A stretch of 64,000 bases of DNA. Origin: Absicoccus porci. Its GTDB lineage: Bacteria > Bacillota_I > Bacilli_A > Erysipelotrichales > Erysipelotrichaceae. Both the position numbers and the translations under genes were made by a program. Of the stretch, positions 1 through 7,770 are shown in pieces. The stretch is from NCBI RefSeq assembly GCF_003725415.1, contig NZ_RJQC01000002.1:94681-158680 (forward strand), in the 5' to 3' direction. The stretch's first letter is position 1. Each line of letters opens with the position of its first letter. A model generated the notes under the pieces. The model was not told the origin of the DNA. It ran no database searches and saw nothing but the letters and a program-made list of their open reading frames with translations.

Positions 1-2371
1 GAATTTGAATCGCTTGAATGAATTTCTTTTCATCATCAAACGACAAGAATGGCGAAACAAATTTCGTATCGCCTAGATCCATATTATTTTGGATCACTTG
101 TGGATAATACGCCACAATTGGACAGTTATAGTGATTATCACCCAAATTTTCATCCACATTGTATGTCATACAAGGATAGAAAATGGTATCCAAATGATAA
201 TTCAATAATTGTTGGATATGGCCATGCGTTACTTTCGCTGGGAAACAAGCCGTATCCGATGGAATGGTTTGTTGGCCTAACTGATAGGTTTTTAAAGTAC
301 TAGGCAACGACCAGATCACCTGATAGCCCAAGGAATCAAAGAACTGGCCCCAGAATGGCATTAAATCATAATTATTCAAAACCAAAGGCATTCCAATCTT
401 ATTCTTATGTTTATATTTGGTTCTTACCTTTTGGAGCATGGCCATCTTGATCTTATACATATCTGGCAACTCTACTTCGGCTTTATTTAATTTCAATGGA
501 CGTTCGCATTTATTTCCGGCAATCAAACGAGAACCATCCGAGAAGGTATTGATCGTCAAAGCACAATGGTTAGTACAAAGATCACAAGCCCGACTTTCCG
601 ATGTATGACTGAAATGATCCAATTCTTCTGCATTTAAAATAGCACTTGGGGTACGATGTAATTTTTGTGCATATAAAGCCGCTCCATACGCACCCATCAA
701 ATGAGCAATACTTGGACGAATAACATTGTAGCCCAATTCTTGTTCAAACGAACGCAAAACGGCATCGTTTTGGAAGGTTCCTCCTTGAACAACGATATGT
801 TTTCCAATCTCATTTTTATTACGTGTACGAATGACTTTATATAAGGCATTTCGAACGACGGAACGACATAAGCCAGCCGAAATATCTTCCACTGTAGCGC
901 CATTCTTTTGGGCTTGTTTGACTCCACTATTCATAAATACCGTACAACGTGTACCTAGATCTACAGGATGTTTGGCTTTTAATCCCAATTTCGCAAAGGT
1001 CTTGGAATCATAGCCTAACGAATTCGCAAAGGTTTCAATAAAAGAACCACATCCTGAAGAACAAGCTTCATTTAAGACAATGTCATCAATGTGGCCATCA
1101 CGAATTTTAAAGCACTTGATATCTTGGCCACCAATATCCAGAATATAATCTACATCGGGATTAAATGTTTTGGCCGCGGTATAGTGAGCCAATGTTTCAA
1201 CGACACCACCATCCAAATGGAAAGCATGTCGCATTAATTCTTCACCATATCCAGTCGCATATGCACCATAGATACGAATATCCGGATTGGTCTTATATAT
1301 TTGTTTCAAATCCGCTAATACCACATCCAATGGATTTCCTTTATTGGAGGAATAGGAATCATAGAGGATTTCTCCGGATTCACCGATCAATGCCAATTTT
1401 GTGGTAGTGGAACCACTATCGATACCTAAATAGGCTTTACCTGTATATGTGGCCAAATCTCCATATTTGGCATCATGACTTTGATGCCGTTTTTTGAAGG
1501 CTTCATAATCGGCTTCGGATTCAAACAATGGTTCGGATTCGGACATTTCCATTGGTGCATGAACCGCATCAGATAGAATTTTCTCTAATTCGTCACGTGT
1601 ATATGTTTTATCGGCACAAAGAGCCGTTCCTAATGCCACATAGTGAATCGCGGTATCCGGACAGTTGATTTGATCATCACTTAAATGTAATGTTTCTTGG
1701 AAACGATCACGCAATCCAGATAAGAAGTATAATGGACCGCCTAAAAATAAGATGTTTCCTTCAATTTTATGTCCTTGTGCCAATGACGTTACCGTTTGGC
1801 CGACAACGGCTTGAAAGATACTGGCACATAAATCGCTTTTGGCAACCCCTTGATTGATCAATGGTTGAATATCACTTTTCGCAAACACACCACAACGCGA
1901 TGCGATTGGATAAATACGATGATAATGAAGACTAGCCTCATTCATCTCTTCCAAACTCATATTCAACAATTGTGCCATCTGATCAATAAACGCACCGGTA
2001 CCACCAGCACATTGGGAATTCATTCGTTGTTCGATACTGCCTTTAAAGAACAAGATTTTAGCATCTTCGCCGCCTAATTCAATGGCACAATCCGTTTCGG
2101 GATATAATTTTTTTGTAGCCATGGCCGAGGCAAATACTTCTTGGACAAAAGGTAAACCGGCCATTTCACTCAAACCAATCGCACCGGATCCACTAATCGC
2201 AAATGTGAATGGTTCTTGGGTATATTTTCGTAATTCAATTAATTTATCTAATGCTTTCTGACGTACTTGCGCTTTATGTCGTTCGTAACTGCGATACATG
2301 ATTTCATTGTCTTCATTTAAAACAACGGCTTTGATCGTTGTACTGCCAATGTCAAATCCAATTCGATACAT
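1..2371 (-). CDS. 2-hydroxyacyl-CoA dehydratase-type activase (tandem BadF/HgdC ATPases), partial
   Basis: The frame is open from the ATG at 2371, behind a GGAGGT ribosome binding site, to the window edge, so about 790 N-terminal residues are visible and the C-terminus is cut off. Two ASKHA-fold ATPase domains follow each other: one begins with GFDIGSTTIK at residue ~4, the other with GIDSGSTTTK at ~314. Each keeps both cysteines that hold the bridging 4Fe-4S cluster in HgdC-type activators (SQCAGGTG and SRCGVF in the first; EACSSGCG and TRCTVF in the second). A cysteine-bearing DUF2229-like region starts near residue 590. Family members of about 1,400 residues couple ATP hydrolysis to electron transfer for radical dehydratases, but the substrate of these long forms is mostly unknown. 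A metK terminator lies upstream, so the gene probably has its own promoter. Confidence 0.85.
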   Translation of the reverse strand, partial: MYRIGFDIGSTTIKAVVLNEDNEIMYRSYERHKAQVRQKALDKLIELRKYTQEPFTFAISGSGAIGLSEMAGLPFVQEVFASAMATKKLYPETDCAIELGGEDAKILFFKGSIEQRMNSQCAGGTGAFIDQMAQLLNMSLEEMNEASLHYHRIYPIASRCGVFAKSDIQPLINQGVAKSDLCASIFQAVVGQTVTSLAQGHKIEGNILFLGGPLYFLSGLRDRFQETLHLSDDQINCPDTAIHYVALGTALCADKTYTRDELEKILSDAVHAPMEMSESEPLFESEADYEAFKKRHQSHDAKYGDLATYTGKAYLGIDSGSTTTKLALIGESGEILYDSYSSNKGNPLDVVLADLKQIYKTNPDIRIYGAYATGYGEELMRHAFHLDGGVVETLAHYTAAKTFNPDVDYILDIGGQDIKCFKIRDGHIDDIVLNEACSSGCGSFIETFANSLGYDSKTFAKLGLKAKHPVDLGTRCTVFMNSGVKQAQKNGATVEDISAGLCRSVVRNALYKVIRTRNKNEIGKHIVVQGGTFQNDAVLRSFEQELGYNVIRPSIAHLMGAYGAALYAQKLHRTPSAILNAEELDHFSHTSESRACDLCTNHCALTINTFSDGSRLIAGNKCERPLKLNKAEVELPDMYKIKMAMLQKVRTKYKHKNKIGMPLVLNNYDLMPFWGQFFDSLGYQVIWSLPSTLKTYQLGQQTIPSDTACFPAKVTHGHIQQLLNYHLDTIFYPCMTYNVDENLGDNHYNCPIVAYYPQVIQNNMDLGDTKFVSPFLSFDDEKKFIQAIQI

Positions 2372-2395
2372 CGTTGCACCTCCACGTATTTTTTG

Positions 2396-2401
2396 ATTAT
2401 A
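2396..2401 (-). promoter_or_regulatory. -10 box for the activase gene
   Basis: On the minus strand a perfect TATAAT lies 24 bases before the ATG at 2371. No good -35 is visible; the best hexamer at 17 bases is TGTTAA. The box lies downstream of the metK terminator, which supports a separate transcript. Confidence 0.45.
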
Positions 2402-2441
2402 CTCGCTTTTTTCACTTTTTAACATTAAAATACTCAAAGTG

Positions 2442-2470
2442 GAAAAAAAGACATCATGGGATGTCTTTTA
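2442..2470 (-). terminator. Intrinsic terminator of metK
   Basis: A 9-bp stem (AAAGACATC with GATGTCTTT) and 4-base loop are followed by a run of seven U on the minus strand. The stem starts at the metK stop codon. Confidence 0.85.
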
Positions 2471-3559
2471 CTTTAATTCTTTTACTTGTTCCCAAGGGAA
2501 GGTTGGATCACCAAAGTGTCCGTAACAAGCTGTTTTCTTATAGATTGGGCGACGAAGATCCAATTCATCGATAATATGACCTACACGGAAGTCAAAATTC
2601 TTTTCGATGATGTCTAAGATTTCTTCATCGGAATATTTACCTGTTCCAAATGTATCAATATTTAATGATACAGGTTCGGCTTTACCAATGGCATAAGCCA
2701 CTTCCACTTCTGCTTTATGTGCTAAGCCACTCGCAACAACGGATTTCGCAACATAACGAGAATAATATGCCGCACTACGATCGACTTTGGTTGGATCTTT
2801 ACTGGAGAAACATCCACCACCAATGTGTCCTTTTCCACCATAGGTATCACAAACGATCTTACGTCCAGTTGTTCCACTATCACCAAATGAACCACCAACG
2901 ACGAAGCTTCCGGATGGATTGATCAAATACTTTGTATTTTCATCTAACATTTCTGGATCAATGGAAGGCGCAATGACTTCTTTCATAACTAAATCTTTGA
3001 TTTGATCCTGGGTTACATTGGCACTGTGTTGTGTAGAAACAACGATTGTATCAATACGTTTTGGAACATCGTTTTCATATTGAACGGATACTTGTGTCTT
3101 TCCATCTGGACCTAAAACATCTGGATGTTGACGACGTACTTTGGTCAATTGACGAGCTAATTTATGGGCTAAATAGATTGGTAAAGGCATGTATTCATCA
3201 CTTTCATCACAAGCATATCCAAACATGATGCCTTGATCGCCAGCACCAATTTCATCACCATTGACCGCATTATGAATTTCTGGTGATTGTTGGTTTACGA
3301 CGACATGCACATGATAGTCTTCGGTATATCCAATTTCGCGGATGGTATCCAAGGCAATCTTGGCATAATCCAATTTGGCTTTGGTATTGGCTTCTCCATA
3401 AATTAAGACAAAATCGTCTTTGATCGTACACTCAACGGCCATATTCGAATATGGATCTTGTGCAAGAGCCGCATCGACGATGGAATCAGCCACTAAATCA
3501 CAAATTTTATCAGGATGACCTTCGGTCACACTTTCACTAGTAAAGATGTAGTTTTTCAT
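2468..3559 (-). CDS. metK: S-adenosylmethionine synthetase
   Basis: This enzyme makes S-adenosylmethionine from methionine and ATP in the cytosol. The 363-residue product has the N-terminal TEGHPDKICD motif, the GAGDQGIMFGYA signature near residue 110 and the phosphate-binding GGGCFSSKDPTKVDRS signature near 250. The ATG at 3559 is preceded by a strong AAGGAGG. The region around residues 220-260 differs from most bacterial MetK: GGSFGDSGTTGRKIVCD stands where many have GGP-GD-GLTGRKIIVD. The protein is also shorter than the usual 380-400 residues, but all signatures are intact, so it should be active. Expression is controlled by the SAM riboswitch directly upstream. It is monocistronic, with its own terminator. 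Confidence 0.95.
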   Translation of the reverse strand: MKNYIFTSESVTEGHPDKICDLVADSIVDAALAQDPYSNMAVECTIKDDFVLIYGEANTKAKLDYAKIALDTIREIGYTEDYHVHVVVNQQSPEIHNAVNGDEIGAGDQGIMFGYACDESDEYMPLPIYLAHKLARQLTKVRRQHPDVLGPDGKTQVSVQYENDVPKRIDTIVVSTQHSANVTQDQIKDLVMKEVIAPSIDPEMLDENTKYLINPSGSFVVGGSFGDSGTTGRKIVCDTYGGKGHIGGGCFSSKDPTKVDRSAAYYSRYVAKSVVASGLAHKAEVEVAYAIGKAEPVSLNIDTFGTGKYSDEEILDIIEKNFDFRVGHIIDELDLRRPIYKKTACYGHFGDPTFPWEQVKELK

Positions 3560-3574
3560 TTTTCCTCCTTATAT

Positions 3575-3709
3575 AAAAAAACATACTCATAAGAAGTATG
3601 GTTTTCGCATATACTTCTTATCGGTTCTAGTTGGACCACCTTATTTGCCTCTCTCAAACAGGTTGGTGCGGAATCACAGAGCTAGGCCTCTACTCCGACT
3701 CTTGATAAT
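3575..3709 (-). promoter_or_regulatory. SAM-I (S-box) riboswitch controlling metK
   Basis: Read on the minus strand, the leader has P1 arms TTATC and GATAA, a P2 stem with kink-turn-like GGAG and TGAT, the CCAACC joining segment and a P3 stem (ACCT-TTTG with CAAA-AGGT), in the order expected of SAM-I. The expression platform follows. The downstream P1 strand continues into AAGAAGTAT, which can pair with ATACTTCTT as an antiterminator. The alternative is a 6-bp terminator stem (CATACT with AGTATG) followed by seven U at 3575-3581. High SAM is therefore expected to stop metK transcription. The aptamer occupies about 3617-3709. Confidence 0.88.
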
Positions 3710-3718
3710 GCACATCCT

Positions 3719-3747
3719 ATTTAAACATGATTCATTTCTTTTGGCAA
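3719..3747 (-). promoter_or_regulatory. Candidate promoter of the SAM riboswitch-metK transcript
   Basis: TTGCCA and TTAAAT lie 17 bases apart on the minus strand, ending about 10 bases before the riboswitch P1 stem. The position is right; the -10 match is only moderate. Confidence 0.5.
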
Positions 3748-3770
3748 CTAGACAGTTTGATATATTTAAC

Positions 3771-3803
3771 TAAAAAAGCGAAAGATCATTCGTCTTTCGC
3801 TTT
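3771..3803 (-). terminator. Terminator after metG and the small membrane protein
   Basis: The stem is long, AAAGCGAAAGA with TCTTTCGCTTT, with a 7-base loop and a U-tract on the minus strand. It begins inside the last codons of the 61-residue gene. Confidence 0.85.
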
Positions 3804-3971
3804 CTGTATGATTTTCGCAATGAACCAAGTTCGAACTAAACCATAGGCAAGTACAGCCAAGCCAATCCACACCATTTCATCGTGATTTAGAAAGAATCCC
3901 GCCAATCCGATGACAAGACCAAGACCGGTTAGTTGTAGTTGTTGAAAAAGAGCTTTTTGTTCACGTGTCAT
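3786..3971 (-). CDS. Small two-helix membrane protein of unknown function
   Basis: The 61-residue protein has a charged N-terminus and two hydrophobic stretches (residues ~14-28 and ~32-52), ending in a lysine/aspartate-rich tail. I do not recognise a family. The start codon overlaps the metG stop by 4 bases (ATGA type), so it is translated with metG and shares its T-box-controlled transcript. That overlap, plus a terminator directly after the stop, argues that it is a real gene. It may have nothing to do with translation. Confidence 0.7.
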   Translation of the reverse strand: MTREQKALFQQLQLTGLGLVIGLAGFFLNHDEMVWIGLAVLAYGLVRTWFIAKIIQKAKDE

Positions 3972-5875
3972 GAAATCTTTGTGCCATTAGGCATTGGTTG
4001 ATCCACACTGACAATGGATAAGTGCTTCTTATCAGCTGCACATAAGATCATACCATTGGATTCAACACCACGTAATTTCACTGGTTTTAAGTTTGTCACA
4101 ACGACCACTTGCTTACCAACTAGATCTTCTGGTTGATAATATTTCGCGATACCACTAACAATTTGACGTGTTTCATCACCCAGATCAATTTGTTCCACCA
4201 ATAAACGATCGGCTTTTGGATGTTTTTCACAAGAAACAATGGTTCCTACTTTTAATTCCACTTTCGCAAAATCATCCACGTCAATTTTTGGTTCTTCTGC
4301 CTTTTTTGGTTTGGCTTTTTGTGCAAAGAACTTCTTTTCATCAATACGTGCAAATAATGGTTGCATCTTTTTGATGACTGCATGATTGGTTTCTAATTGA
4401 CCAAATTTGGCAAGGGAATCAAAATCGCGTTGTTGCGTCTGTAATGCATCTAAGATCTTTTCACTGGTTTCTGGTAAGAAACTTGACAACAATACACCAC
4501 TGAAACGAATACTTTCTAACAAGTTATATAAAACCGTTGCCAAACGATCTTTTTTCTCTGGATCTTTCGCTAAGACCCAAGGTTCAGTTTGATCGATATA
4601 TTTATTGGTACGACGCAATAAAGTGAAGATTTCATCTAGTGCATCACCTACATGGAAATCATCCATTTTTTCCGTGACCTTCGCTAAAGTGCTTTCCGCC
4701 AAATCAATCAATTCTTGATCAACTGGTTCGGATACACCTGGATTGGTAATTTGTCCATCGAAATATTTATTGGACATCGCAATCGAGCGAGATACCAAGT
4801 TACCTAAGATATTGGCTAAATCACTGTTGATTCGTTCAATGATCAAAGGCCAAGTAATGGTTCCATCTTGGGCAAATGGCATTTCATGTAGACAATAGTA
4901 ACGTACAGCATCCACACCAAAGGCATCCACTAGATCTTCCGCATAAATTACATTGCCTTTGGATTTGGACATCTTGTCATCACCAATCAATAGCCAAGGA
5001 TGACCGAAGACTTTCTTTGGCAAAGGCAAATCCAAAGCCATCAAGAAGATAGGCCAATAAATGGTATGAAAACGCAAGATATCTTTACCAATGATATGTG
5101 TGCCTGGCCAGAATTTCTTAAATTTCTCTGGTTGTTCTTTTAAATATGGATCATAGCCTAATGTTGTAATATAGTTAAACAAAGCATCAATCCATACATA
5201 AATAACGTGTTTTGGATCAAAATCTACGGGAATACCCCAAGTAAAAGAGGTACGAGATACACATAGATCTTGCAAGCCAGGTCGTAAGAAGTTATTCAAC
5301 ATTTCATTACGACGAGATTCTGGTTGAATAAAGTCTGGATGTTCTTCAATGTATTTGATCAAGCGAGGTGCATATTTCTGCATATTAAAAAAATAGGCTT
5401 CTTCTTTCGCTTTTTCGACTTTACGACCACAATCGGGACAACAACCATCCACTAGTTGTGATTCTGTCCAGAAAGATTCACAAGGTGTACAATACCAACC
5501 TTCGTATTCACCTTTGTAGATATCACCTTGTTCGTAGAGTTTCTTAAATACTTTCTGAACAATTTTTTCATGATCTTTATTGGTTGTACGAACAAAATAG
5601 TCATAGCTTACATTCATTAAATCCCAATTGGATTTGATTTGACCCGCTACTTGATCCACAAATTCTTGTGGGCTGATGCCGGCTTCTTTGGCTTTTTGTT
5701 CAATTTTAATACCATGTTCATCAGTACCTGTTTGAAAATATACATCATATCCTTCGGCACGTTTATATCGTGCAATCGCATCGGATAAGATGATTTCATA
5801 GGTATTTCCAATATGTGGACGACCCGATGTATAGGCAATCGCCGTTGTTAGATAATAAGGTCCTTTCTTTTCCAT
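3968..5875 (-). CDS. metG: Methionyl-tRNA synthetase
   Basis: The enzyme charges tRNA-Met. The 635-residue protein has the class I signature RPHIGN near residue 20, a zinc knuckle CTPC...CPDC near 130-150, the KMSKSKGN loop near 300, an anticodon-binding helical domain, and a C-terminal tRNA-binding OB domain (about residues 533-635, starting VELKVGTI) found in dimeric MetRS. ATG 5875 has an AAGGAGG site. A Met T-box leader lies directly upstream and a 4-base overlap links it to the next small gene. Confidence 0.96.
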   Translation of the reverse strand: MEKKGPYYLTTAIAYTSGRPHIGNTYEIILSDAIARYKRAEGYDVYFQTGTDEHGIKIEQKAKEAGISPQEFVDQVAGQIKSNWDLMNVSYDYFVRTTNKDHEKIVQKVFKKLYEQGDIYKGEYEGWYCTPCESFWTESQLVDGCCPDCGRKVEKAKEEAYFFNMQKYAPRLIKYIEEHPDFIQPESRRNEMLNNFLRPGLQDLCVSRTSFTWGIPVDFDPKHVIYVWIDALFNYITTLGYDPYLKEQPEKFKKFWPGTHIIGKDILRFHTIYWPIFLMALDLPLPKKVFGHPWLLIGDDKMSKSKGNVIYAEDLVDAFGVDAVRYYCLHEMPFAQDGTITWPLIIERINSDLANILGNLVSRSIAMSNKYFDGQITNPGVSEPVDQELIDLAESTLAKVTEKMDDFHVGDALDEIFTLLRRTNKYIDQTEPWVLAKDPEKKDRLATVLYNLLESIRFSGVLLSSFLPETSEKILDALQTQQRDFDSLAKFGQLETNHAVIKKMQPLFARIDEKKFFAQKAKPKKAEEPKIDVDDFAKVELKVGTIVSCEKHPKADRLLVEQIDLGDETRQIVSGIAKYYQPEDLVGKQVVVVTNLKPVKLRGVESNGMILCAADKKHLSIVSVDQPMPNGTKIS

Positions 5876-5889
5876 ATCTCATTCCTCCT

Positions 5890-6108
5890 TAAAAAAAAGA
5901 GCTTTCATCCAAGGACGAAAGCTCGTGGTACCACCTTAGTTCATGTATCAAAGATACACCTCAAACCCGTAACGAGGGAAACGTTCCTTACTCATGATTC
6001 ATAAGGAAAGCTCCAAGTCCATTTTCCATATTTCCATTTATTCTTTTTCACCAACCAAGAACTCTCTACCAAATTTCCATATGTACTCTACTTTTCATTG
6101 CTTTTGTT
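5890..6108 (-). promoter_or_regulatory. T-box leader (methionine-specific) of metG
   Basis: On the minus strand the leader has the GAGAG and GGTTGGTGAAA elements of stem I, a probable specifier ATG at 6022-6020 followed by the usual CTTGGAGC-type stretch, the stem III region, and the T-box core AAGGTGGTACCACG at about 5921-5936. A competing terminator follows (GAGCTTTCGTCC pairs with GGATGAAAGCTC, then eight U), ending just before the ribosome binding site. Uncharged tRNA-Met should stabilise the antiterminator and switch metG on. The specifier is my best reading; other ATG triplets lie nearby. Confidence 0.92.
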
Positions 6109-6110
6109 TC

Positions 6111-6139
6111 ATTATACGGCAACTCATACAAACTCTCAA
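6111..6139 (-). promoter_or_regulatory. Promoter of the metG T-box transcript
   Basis: TTGAGA and a perfect TATAAT are 17 bases apart on the minus strand, directly upstream of the T-box leader and just past the stop of the RDD-PHP gene. Confidence 0.75.
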
Positions 6140-6144
6140 CTCTT

Positions 6145-7701
6145 TTACTTGAGTGCCTCCGATAAGATTCGTACCAGTGGCCAAGCTTTTTCTGGGCAGC
6201 AACAATGTCCCATTTTAAATTTTGGACGATTTGGACCGTGGAAATCCGATCCACATGTCACAAAGGCACTATGTTTTTTCACGATGCGCAACAAGGAAGT
6301 CATCGTTGCTTCATGAATACGTGGTGAGAAACATTCAATACCGTCGATGCCTAGTTCCATCATGGTTTCAATTTCTTCATCATGAATATGATCCATATTC
6401 CAACTGGATAAAATCGCAATACCACCGGCATCGTGAATGGCCTTGACCATATCACCTAATGCTGGATAACTAGCTGTAACGTAACATGGACCGCCTTTGC
6501 CAAATACATCACGGGCAAAACGACGACGCGCTTGCGTTTCATTTTTCGATGACTCTAAATATTTTTTCACAAAAGATAATTCACGTACACGTTTATTATG
6601 GAAGACCATCTTCGTGATATCTTGGGCCGTAATCGTTTGGAAACGAGACGTCTGCATCAAGGATTCCACATCAATATGGATACCACAGAAATCTTCAAAT
6701 TTTTGGGTACGTTCAATCGATACTTGTTTTTCCCTCATTAACGATTCTCGTTCGATTTCATCAAAAATATCTTTTGTCCAATCAATGTAGTAACCTAAAA
6801 TACGAACACGATGGCCTTTCCACTGTGTATCAATTTCAACCCCAGGAATATATTGAATATTATACATAGGGGCAAAGCGGACAGCGGCTGCATTGGCACG
6901 TGCACAGTTATGATCAGTGATGGAAATCACTTCCATATGCAATTGAAAGGCTTGTTTAAATAAATCTTCTACATCATAATAGCCATCATCACTATAGTTA
7001 GAGCGTAAATGTAAATCAATTGGTGAAACCAAATCCGATGAAATGGCAGGAGATGGTTCTGGTTGTTGTTTCACAACTTTAATTGGTTCATCGATAAACT
7101 CTTCGGTTTCTTCTTCTAATTTTTCGGACATTGGTGGTTCATGAACGGGCATGGTCTTAAACAATAAATCCGCGATGGTTTGTTGGCGAGGGGTAGCGCA
7201 AACGCAAACCGCATTGATGGCCCACCATACGATCATCCCGATGACTTGGAAAAAATAACCGATGACCATCAAAGGAATACCAAAGCCAATGGCTTGTCGT
7301 AAAATCAAGAATAAACCCGAAACTTCACGTTTGTTTTTATCGACCAATTTCAAGTTGGTATACACATAACCAAAAGATTGGCCATGGGTATAGGCTGTAA
7401 AAATACCTAATCCTAAAATGCTGGTCACAAACAACAACGCATACATGATATAAAAGAGTAAATCAAAAAAGTTAGGTGGAATCAAACCACATAAAATCAA
7501 CAAAAATTCAATGACCCAAATATAAACAGGGAGTAAACATATATTTAGATCTATTAAGAACGCAAAAAGATGGGATACAAAATCAGAATGTTTGCGCGTC
7601 AAAAATTCAGCTTGTTTGTATCCACCATGTTTATATGCTTTCGATTTGGCTAAAAAATATGCACGAGACAAATCGATCTTATCGTTATTTCTATCGCTCA
7701 T
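6145..7701 (-). CDS. RDD-family membrane domain fused to a PHP phosphoesterase-like domain
   Basis: The 518-residue protein starts with an RDD-type region (about residues 30-165) of hydrophobic segments ending in ATPRQQTIADLLFKT. An acidic linker (about 190-220) leads to a PHP domain to the C-terminus. PHP motifs visible are DLHLRSNYSDD, ITDHN, GVEID and CGSDFHG. The usual DxHxH has Arg in place of its second His, and the usual LAHP motif reads LSSW, so at least two metal ligands are changed. The PHP part would face the cytoplasm. Function is unknown: it could be a weak or repurposed phosphoesterase or a nucleotide/phosphate sensor. ATG 7701 has only a weak GAAAGG site about 12 bases upstream. 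It is transcribed alone, ending beside the metG promoter. Confidence 0.8.
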   Translation of the reverse strand: MSDRNNDKIDLSRAYFLAKSKAYKHGGYKQAEFLTRKHSDFVSHLFAFLIDLNICLLPVYIWVIEFLLILCGLIPPNFFDLLFYIMYALLFVTSILGLGIFTAYTHGQSFGYVYTNLKLVDKNKREVSGLFLILRQAIGFGIPLMVIGYFFQVIGMIVWWAINAVCVCATPRQQTIADLLFKTMPVHEPPMSEKLEEETEEFIDEPIKVVKQQPEPSPAISSDLVSPIDLHLRSNYSDDGYYDVEDLFKQAFQLHMEVISITDHNCARANAAAVRFAPMYNIQYIPGVEIDTQWKGHRVRILGYYIDWTKDIFDEIERESLMREKQVSIERTQKFEDFCGIHIDVESLMQTSRFQTITAQDITKMVFHNKRVRELSFVKKYLESSKNETQARRRFARDVFGKGGPCYVTASYPALGDMVKAIHDAGGIAILSSWNMDHIHDEEIETMMELGIDGIECFSPRIHEATMTSLLRIVKKHSAFVTCGSDFHGPNRPKFKMGHCCCPEKAWPLVRILSEALK

Positions 7702-7725
7702 CCGTCAAAAAACCTTTCTTGTCCT

Positions 7726-7754
7726 ATTATACAAAAAGAAAAACCCACATTCAA
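7726..7754 (-). promoter_or_regulatory. Promoter of the RDD-PHP gene, overlapping a terminator
   Basis: TTGAAT and TATAAT are separated by 17 bases on the minus strand. The -35 box lies in the loop and 3' arm of the preceding gene's terminator hairpin, and its U-tract forms the spacer. Confidence 0.65.
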
Positions 7755-7763
7755 TCATGTGGG
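7732..7763 (-). terminator. Terminator of the surface-protein gene
   Basis: The 7-bp stem CCCACAT with ATGTGGG is followed by TTTTTCTTTTT on the minus strand, 8 bases after the stop codon of the upstream gene. Confidence 0.85.
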
Positions 7764-7770
7764 CCAAAAG

